Shown: piece after piece, positions 25,472-30,398 of the stretch
Layout of the letters: each line of letters opens with the position of its first letter
How positions within the stretch are numbered: the first letter of the stretch is position 1
Program-made: the position numbers and the translations under genes
The notes under the pieces: model-generated
Seen by the model: only the letters and a program-made list of their open reading frames with translations
Database searches by the model: none
What the model was told of the DNA's origin: nothing
Origin: Nonlabens sp.
GTDB taxonomy: Bacteria > Bacteroidota > Bacteroidia > Flavobacteriales > Flavobacteriaceae
Reading direction: 5' to 3'
Length of the DNA stretch: 30,398 nucleotides
NCBI GenBank assembly: GCA_023301395.1
Contig: JALZUY010000192.1
Location: forward strand, 1 to 30,398

Positions 25472-25487
25472 CGCTTTCGCGAAAGCG
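25472..25487. repeat. Dispersed 16-bp palindrome, copy 5 (exact)
   Basis: Exact CGCTTTCGCGAAAGCG, preceded by TTTAATA, in the 200-base divergent gap between the kinase operon and the SIMPL gene. About 80 bases separate it from the kinase ATG and 100 from the SIMPL ATG. No T-tract follows. Confidence 0.85.
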
Positions 25488-25565
25488 TGCTCAACAGAAC
25501 TCTAGTTTCACTCATTCATACAGGTCGTTCACTCATTTATGGTATTTCTAGCTGTAGTGTACCAG

Positions 25566-25573
25566 TAGATTTG
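25566..25573 (+). promoter_or_regulatory. Possible -7 promoter element of the SIMPL/VWA pair
   Basis: TAGATTTG is an exact TAnnTTTG match 17 bases before the ATG at 25591. No TTG stands at the usual upstream spacing, so the call rests on the -7 element alone. Confidence 0.35.
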
Positions 25574-25590
25574 GTAAAAAATCAAACAAG

Positions 25591-26622
25591 ATGAAATCAA
25601 TTATCACTACTTTTTTATTGCTCTGTGTACTCAGTTCAAATGGACAGCATTTAGGGAATTTTAATAATCAAGCTTCCAAAATGCAAATCTCAAGAGCAAA
25701 CATAGCTACTGCCGATATGGGAAATGCAGCTGTAGTAGGTTATAGAACAACACCTATTCAAAGACCGATGTTACAGCCGTCTAACATGCTCAATATTAAT
25801 CTACACAGTTTATATAATGTAGAAGCGACAGATTATACTGCGGTTTTTAATATCAATCAAGTAGGTGAAACTGCCGATGAGACTACGCAATTGATGAGTG
25901 ATAAAATTAACGCTATTAAAGCTGAATTAAGAGGAAAAGGTTTCAACGGTAAGTTTGCAATTGACATGATCTCGTTTATGCCTCAATATGAGATTGAGGT
26001 AACTAATAAATTGTTCAGTAAAACATATACGGAGATTCCTGTAGGTTTTGAGTTGCAACAAAATTTATTGATATCCTACCGTGATGATGCCGATTTTGAA
26101 AAGATCCTGTCTGCTTGTGCAAGTGCTGAGGTGTTTAATCTGGTAAAAGTAGATTACTATGTAAAAAACTTAGAAGCAATATATGCTGAGTTACAAACTA
26201 AGCTTATTGCTGAAGTTAAAAAGAAGAAAGAATACTTCACGGCACTAGGATTTGACATGAGTACCTACGACGTACACATGGCCGATGCGAAGTTTTATCA
26301 CATGCCTAAAGATCATTATCAAAGTTATGTAGCTGCAAACAATATAAGTATGGAGGCTTTAAAACAAAAGAAAGGTGTGACACGCATTAAAAAACCTACT
26401 TCTTATTACTACGAGCCTATTTCTCATGCTGGCTATGACATAGTGGTAAATGCGGCCATAACTAAACCAGTTATCCAACTAGGAATGAATTTATCCTTGA
26501 GATACACGCCTAAACCTAAAGAGCCTAAAGCACCAGTTGCTCCAGTAAAAGAACCTAAACCTAAGGTTTATGTCATCTCACCTACTGGTCCAGTAGATAT
26601 TAAACTATTACCTAATTCTTAA
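25591..26622 (+). CDS. SIMPL (DUF541)-domain exported protein
   Basis: Exported protein of 343 residues. A signal peptide (about 1-19, MKSIITTFLLLCVLSSNGQ) is followed by a SIMPL-like domain (about 70-295): INLHSLYNVEATDYTAVFNINQVGETADET with paired helices and strands such as LMSDKINAIKAELRGKGF and LQQNLLISYRDDADFEKIL, the usual SIMPL order. The C-terminal ~45 residues are Pro/Lys-rich (KPKEPKAPVAPVKEPKPK) and probably disordered or a linker. Eleven bases separate its stop from the VWA lipoprotein gene, so the two are co-transcribed. SIMPL proteins have no agreed biochemical role. The domain call is from its pattern and is fairly secure. Confidence 0.8.
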   Translation: MKSIITTFLLLCVLSSNGQHLGNFNNQASKMQISRANIATADMGNAAVVGYRTTPIQRPMLQPSNMLNINLHSLYNVEATDYTAVFNINQVGETADETTQLMSDKINAIKAELRGKGFNGKFAIDMISFMPQYEIEVTNKLFSKTYTEIPVGFELQQNLLISYRDDADFEKILSACASAEVFNLVKVDYYVKNLEAIYAELQTKLIAEVKKKKEYFTALGFDMSTYDVHMADAKFYHMPKDHYQSYVAANNISMEALKQKKGVTRIKKPTSYYYEPISHAGYDIVVNAAITKPVIQLGMNLSLRYTPKPKEPKAPVAPVKEPKPKVYVISPTGPVDIKLLPNS

Positions 26623-26633
26623 AAATAATTATT

Positions 26634-27809
26634 ATGAAAAAGTTTAAAAGTGTATTAATCGCAAGCTTATTGATTTCTTTCATCTCTTGTAAAGGAGAAA
26701 AGAATGAAACCGATTCTATAAAAAGTATTCCAGAAATTGCTGTTTTAGAAATCAAACCTACTGCTCCAGTGAAACCAGCAACAATACAAATTGCTTTATT
26801 ACTTGACACAAGTAATAGTATGGATGGTCTAATTGATCAGGCCAAAACACAATTGTGGAACTTGATTAATAAAATGTCATACGCGCACTGTAATGAAGTA
26901 CAGGCAAATCTAGAAATTGCATTATATGAGTATGGAAATTCTTCTCTAGCTCAACAAGATGATTTTTTGAGACAAGTGGTTCCTTTTTCTACAGATCTGG
27001 ATCATATTAGTAAAGAGCTGTTTGCTCTAGACACATCTGGTGGAGATGAGTATTGTGGTGCTGTTATTAATAAAGCGGTAAATCACCTGGAATGGAGAAA
27101 TGGTAATCAGGATTTAAAAATGATTTTTATCGCTGGAAATGAGTCCTTTTTACAAGGAAAAACTTCGGCAGATCTTGCGATGGGTGCAGCTGCTCAAAAA
27201 GACATTACTGTAAACACCATTTTTTGTGGAGATCTACAATCTGGGATTTCTTTAAAATGGAAAGATGGTGCTTTAATGGGTAAAGGAGAATACACAGTTA
27301 TCAATCAAAATCAAGAAACTCATTATGTGTCTACTCCTTATGATCAAAAGATTCTTGATTTAAACACTCAATTGAATACTACTTATATTGCTTATGGAAG
27401 TCAAGGTTCTTATAAAAGCTCACAGCAACTTTCAAATGATGTTGAATTAGAGAGTATTTCTGTAACTGCAAACGTGAATCGTAGTGTTGTGAAATCTAAA
27501 AGTGTTTATTACAATGGTGATTGGGATCTCATAGATGCTGCGGAAGATGAAGAAATGCTAGAAGATTTAATTGTGGCAAACAAGAAAACTCTTGCACCTG
27601 AGTTTAAAGATAAATCAGTAAAAGAGATTAAAGAAATCACTCTTGCCAAAAAAAATGAACGTGAAAAAGTCCAAAAATCAATTCTTGAGCTCAATGAAAA
27701 AAGAGAAGCTTATATAAAGACTCAAGGAGCTGGAGAGAATGAACTTGAAAGTGCTATGGTGAACGCTGTGAAAAGAAAAGCAGTGTCTAAAAATTATACG
27801 TGGAAGTAA
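26634..27809 (+). CDS. von Willebrand factor A-domain lipoprotein
   Basis: Lipid-anchored protein with a VWA fold. The lipobox SFISC gives Cys19 as the anchor. The metal-ion-dependent adhesion site starts with DTSNS (58-62), following the strand IQIALLLD; FALDTSGGDEYCGAVIN and LKMIFIAGNESF supply the later Thr/Asp and strand positions of a VWA fold. After the domain (about 50-230) comes a region with NQETHYVSTPYDQKI, and from about 300 a Glu/Lys-rich helical tail (to 391). Four cysteines beyond the anchor are scattered, possibly redox or structural. Probably exposed on the periplasmic or outer face of a membrane. The partner is unknown; the preceding SIMPL protein is the obvious candidate. 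Confidence 0.87.
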   Translation: MKKFKSVLIASLLISFISCKGEKNETDSIKSIPEIAVLEIKPTAPVKPATIQIALLLDTSNSMDGLIDQAKTQLWNLINKMSYAHCNEVQANLEIALYEYGNSSLAQQDDFLRQVVPFSTDLDHISKELFALDTSGGDEYCGAVINKAVNHLEWRNGNQDLKMIFIAGNESFLQGKTSADLAMGAAAQKDITVNTIFCGDLQSGISLKWKDGALMGKGEYTVINQNQETHYVSTPYDQKILDLNTQLNTTYIAYGSQGSYKSSQQLSNDVELESISVTANVNRSVVKSKSVYYNGDWDLIDAAEDEEMLEDLIVANKKTLAPEFKDKSVKEIKEITLAKKNEREKVQKSILELNEKREAYIKTQGAGENELESAMVNAVKRKAVSKNYTWK

Positions 27810-27826
27810 ATATAGAGTTGATTATA

Positions 27827-27842
27827 CGCTTTCGCGAAAACG
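27827..27842. repeat. Dispersed 16-bp palindrome, copy 6 (one mismatch)
   Basis: CGCTTTCGCGAAAACG differs from the exact palindrome by one base. It is 17 bases past the VWA stop, preceded by GATTATA, an A/T-rich flank similar to the other intergenic copies. Confidence 0.7.
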
Positions 27843-27946
27843 ATTCCATATGTACAGATAAGGTTTCATAGTCTGTTTGTGAAAATATAGACCTGCGATA
27901 AGCTGTTGAAAAAAGCTGTTTGAATTGAGGTATCAAGCAGCTGTAG

Positions 27947-27983
27947 AATCGTATTTTTGAAGTTCACTTTTAAGAATACGATT
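27947..27983 (+). promoter_or_regulatory. mutS promoter-like element and inverted repeat over the start codon
   Basis: TATTTTTG (27952-27959) matches TAnnTTTG exactly; the nearest TTG upstream is 24 bases away, a little too far. The element lies in the left arm of an inverted repeat: AATCGTATT (27947-27955) pairs with AATACGATT (27975-27983), and pairing continues inward with one wobble to give 12 bp. The right arm ends on the first base of the TTG start codon, so the repeat could be an operator or a hairpin at the start. Confidence 0.4.
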
Positions 27984-30398
27984 TGGCAGCAAAGGCTAAG
28001 AAAGTCACTCCATTAATGCAACAATACAACAGGATAAAAACTAAATATCCTGATGCGTTGTTGCTTTTTCGTGTTGGAGATTTTTATGAAACCTTTGGCG
28101 AGGACGCAATAAAGACCGCGCGCATTGTCAATATTGTTCTTACAAGTAGAAATAATGGTGGTGATCAAATTGAACTTGCAGGTTTCCCATATCATTCTTT
28201 AAATACGTATTTACCTAAGCTGGTAAAAGCTGGAGAACGCGTTGCTATTTGTGATCAGTTAGAAGATCCTAAACAGACTAAAACGATTGTAAAAAGAGGC
28301 GTGACTGAGTTAATAACTCCTGGTGTAGCTCTTAATGATGAGGTCTTGCAGTCTAAGAGTAATAATTTTCTTGCTTCGTTATCTGTAAACAGGAATGTTT
28401 ATGGGGTTTCTTTTCTCGATATCTCAACTGGAGAATTTTTAGTAAGCCAAGGTTCCCGAGAAGAAGTAGATAAGTTGCTTCAAAATTTTAACCCGAGTGA
28501 GGTGTTGATTAACCGTAAGGATAAAACATCTTTAAAAGAAGATTTTCCATATGACTTACCTTTTTTCTTTTTAGAAGATTGGGTGTTTCAGGTTGATTTT
28601 GCTCGAGAATCATTATTGAAACATTTCAAGGTGAATTCTTTAAAAGGATTCGGTATTGAAAAGCTAGAAGAGTCCATTACTGCTGCAGGTGCTATTTTAC
28701 ACTATCTTGAAGAAACACAGCATGATAAAGTAGATCACATCGCTGGAATATCTCGCATAGCCGATGAGGATTATGTGTGGATGGATCGTTTTACAGTACG
28801 TAATCTAGAGTTATATCAAGCACTAAGTACAGGAGCAGTAACACTTATAGATGTTATTGATCAAACGGCTACAGCAATGGGTGGTCGTATGTTAAAGAGA
28901 TGGCTGGCTTTTCCCTTGAAAAATAAAGAGCAAATAGAAAAACGTCATGATATCGTGGAGTTTTTTACACAGTCATCTGAAATTTTAAATGCTATTAAGT
29001 TAGAATTTAAGCGCATGAGTGATTTAGAGCGTTTGGTCTCAAAAGTTGCTGTAGGTAAAATTTGTCCACGAGAAGTTGTTCAACTTAAGAATAGCTTAGA
29101 AGCAATTGTGCCCGTTAAAGCAGCTGCCGAAAAATCAGGAAATAAAGCTTTACAGGTATTAGGAGAGAATTTGAATTCTTGTAACCACCTTACTCAACTC
29201 ATAAAAGAATCTTTAGACGAAGAGGCACCGGTTAACATTCTCAAAGGGAAAACTATCGCCGTAGGTTATAATGCTGAGTTAGATGAATTAAGAGGTCTTG
29301 CAAATAGTGGCAAGGATTATTTAGATAAAATGCTTGCACGGCATACCGAAGAAACTGGTATTTCAAGTTTGAAAATTGCGAGTAATAATGTTTTTGGATA
29401 CTACATTGAGGTTAGAAACACTCACAAGGATAAAGTTCCTGAGGGATGGATTAGAAAGCAAACCTTAGTAAATGCTGAGAGATATATCACAGAAGAATTA
29501 AAGGAATACGAATCAAAAATCCTAGGTGCTGAAGAGCGTATTAATGCTTTACAACAAGAACTTTTTGACAAAGTAATTCAAGAAATCACACCATTTATTA
29601 AGGTGATTCAGAACAACTCTCAACTTATAGGTCAATTGGATTGTTTGATTTCATTTGCGTCACATGCTGTTAGTAGTAATTATACAAGACCACAATTATT
29701 AGAAGGTGACGCCTTAGAGATTACAGGTGGTCGTCATCCAGTGATTGAAAAAATGCTACCTGCAGATCGACCATATATCCCAAATGATGTCACGTTGGAT
29801 AGTGAGCAACAACAAGTCATTATGATTACTGGACCTAACATGAGTGGTAAGTCGGCTATTTTGAGACAAACAGCGCTGATTGTACTACTTGCTCAAATGG
29901 GTAGCTTTGTTCCGGCAACTAAGGTTCAAATGGGGATTGTAGATAAAATTTTCACTAGAGTAGGAGCTAGTGATAATATTTCTCAAGGGGAATCTACTTT
30001 CATGACAGAAATGAATGAAAGTGCCAGTATTCTTAACAATATAAGTAAAGGTAGTCTTGTGTTACTTGATGAGATAGGTAGAGGAACGAGTACTTATGAT
30101 GGTATTTCTATAGCATGGGCGATCACTGAGTATTTACATGAGCATCCATTTCAACCTAAAACATTATTTGCAACCCATTATCATGAGTTGAATGAAATGA
30201 CGGAGCTCTTTGCTCGCATTAAGAATTATAATGTTGAGGTGAAGGAGTTGAAAGATAAAGTGCTTTTTATGCGCAAGTTAATTCCTGGAGGAAGTCATCA
30301 TAGTTTTGGAATTCATGTTGCTAAAATGGCTGGTATGCCTCAGCAAGTCATTAAAAAAGCTAATAAAATTTTAAAACGCCTAGAAAAATCTCATCAAC
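27983..30398 (+). CDS. mutS: DNA mismatch repair protein MutS (3' end beyond window)
   Basis: Mismatch-recognition ATPase of DNA repair. About 805 codons are present and run off the window end, so the C-terminus is missing. The mismatch-binding motif is DFYETFGEDA with Phe34 and Glu36 of F-x-E; the connector, lever and clamp regions follow; the ATPase has Walker A GPNMSGKS (617-624) and Walker B LLDEIGRGTSTYDG (Asp696, Glu697). The residue after GKS is Ala instead of the common Thr; Ser621 replaces Gly, a form I recall from other Bacteroidota. I chose the TTG at 27983 (TTG GCA GCA AAG), since MutS proteins commonly start M-A-x-x-K-x-VTPLM; the next ATG, 28016, would cut the conserved TPLMQQY. 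Confidence 0.96.
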   Translation, partial: MAAKAKKVTPLMQQYNRIKTKYPDALLLFRVGDFYETFGEDAIKTARIVNIVLTSRNNGGDQIELAGFPYHSLNTYLPKLVKAGERVAICDQLEDPKQTKTIVKRGVTELITPGVALNDEVLQSKSNNFLASLSVNRNVYGVSFLDISTGEFLVSQGSREEVDKLLQNFNPSEVLINRKDKTSLKEDFPYDLPFFFLEDWVFQVDFARESLLKHFKVNSLKGFGIEKLEESITAAGAILHYLEETQHDKVDHIAGISRIADEDYVWMDRFTVRNLELYQALSTGAVTLIDVIDQTATAMGGRMLKRWLAFPLKNKEQIEKRHDIVEFFTQSSEILNAIKLEFKRMSDLERLVSKVAVGKICPREVVQLKNSLEAIVPVKAAAEKSGNKALQVLGENLNSCNHLTQLIKESLDEEAPVNILKGKTIAVGYNAELDELRGLANSGKDYLDKMLARHTEETGISSLKIASNNVFGYYIEVRNTHKDKVPEGWIRKQTLVNAERYITEELKEYESKILGAEERINALQQELFDKVIQEITPFIKVIQNNSQLIGQLDCLISFASHAVSSNYTRPQLLEGDALEITGGRHPVIEKMLPADRPYIPNDVTLDSEQQQVIMITGPNMSGKSAILRQTALIVLLAQMGSFVPATKVQMGIVDKIFTRVGASDNISQGESTFMTEMNESASILNNISKGSLVLLDEIGRGTSTYDGISIAWAITEYLHEHPFQPKTLFATHYHELNEMTELFARIKNYNVEVKELKDKVLFMRKLIPGGSHHSFGIHVAKMAGMPQQVIKKANKILKRLEKSHQ

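Noticed and set aside
27901..27945. Repeated AGCTGTT words after the VWA gene as a terminator
   Set aside because: They are short direct repeats, do not form a stable stem and have no following T-tract.
28013..28195. 60-codon minus-strand frame over the mutS start
   Set aside because: It lies opposite the conserved MutS N-terminus (TPLMQQY, DFYETFGED); no independent support.

Overview
The window is AT-rich chromosomal DNA from a member of the Bacteroidota, most likely a marine Flavobacteriaceae (a Nonlabens-like genus is a guess). The reasons are a giant surface protein with a type IX secretion (T9SS) type A sorting tail, the cluster CBS protein-nadK-DUF6089-uppS-bamA-ompH-ompH-murI, the FadL/SGNH-lipoprotein pair, promoter-like TTG-N19/20-TAnnTTTG elements instead of -35/-10 boxes, and no obvious Shine-Dalgarno sequences. 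No tRNA, rRNA, CRISPR array, insertion sequence, prophage or integration site was seen. It is a mostly housekeeping region.

Layout. 59-5174 (-): T9SS-type giant adhesin-like protein whose signal peptide lies in another frame from its body. 5331-8732 (-): the protein quality-control block tig, clpP, clpX. 8802-9149 (-): small four-helix membrane protein. 9231-12009 (-): FadL-like outer-membrane transporter followed by an SGNH-hydrolase lipoprotein. 12111-13592 (-): pdxJ abutting an alpha/beta hydrolase. 13679-20813 (+): envelope-biogenesis run of CBS-domain protein, nadK, DUF6089 barrel, uppS, bamA and two OmpH/Skp chaperones, ended by a strong terminator; then murI (20901-21689, +). 21692-25390 (-): TPR/LytS-type sensor kinase, an unrecognised exported protein and a LytTR response regulator. 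25591-27809 (+): SIMPL-domain exported protein and a von Willebrand A lipoprotein, divergent from the kinase operon. 27983 to the window end (+): mutS, cut by the window edge.

How the genes work together: uppS (lipid carrier), murI (D-glutamate) and bamA/ompH (outer-membrane assembly) form an envelope-building block, with nadK and its CBS partner supplying NADP. Trigger factor, ClpP and ClpX handle nascent and damaged proteins. The kinase-exported protein-LytTR trio looks like a self-contained sensing unit of unknown stimulus.

Most interesting: (1) a 16-bp perfect palindrome, CGCTTTCGCGAAAGCG, present in four exact and two near copies; inside genes it is always read as Ala-Phe-Ala-(Lys/Glu)-Ala, and in two genes it supplies the signal-peptidase cleavage site; (2) the frameshift between signal peptide and body of the giant surface protein; (3) a 12-bp-arm inverted repeat joining the putative promoter and the TTG start of mutS; (4) the unknown exported protein encoded between the sensor kinase and its regulator. 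I found no clear candidate for a wholly new multi-gene system; the palindrome family is the closest thing to an unexplained one.
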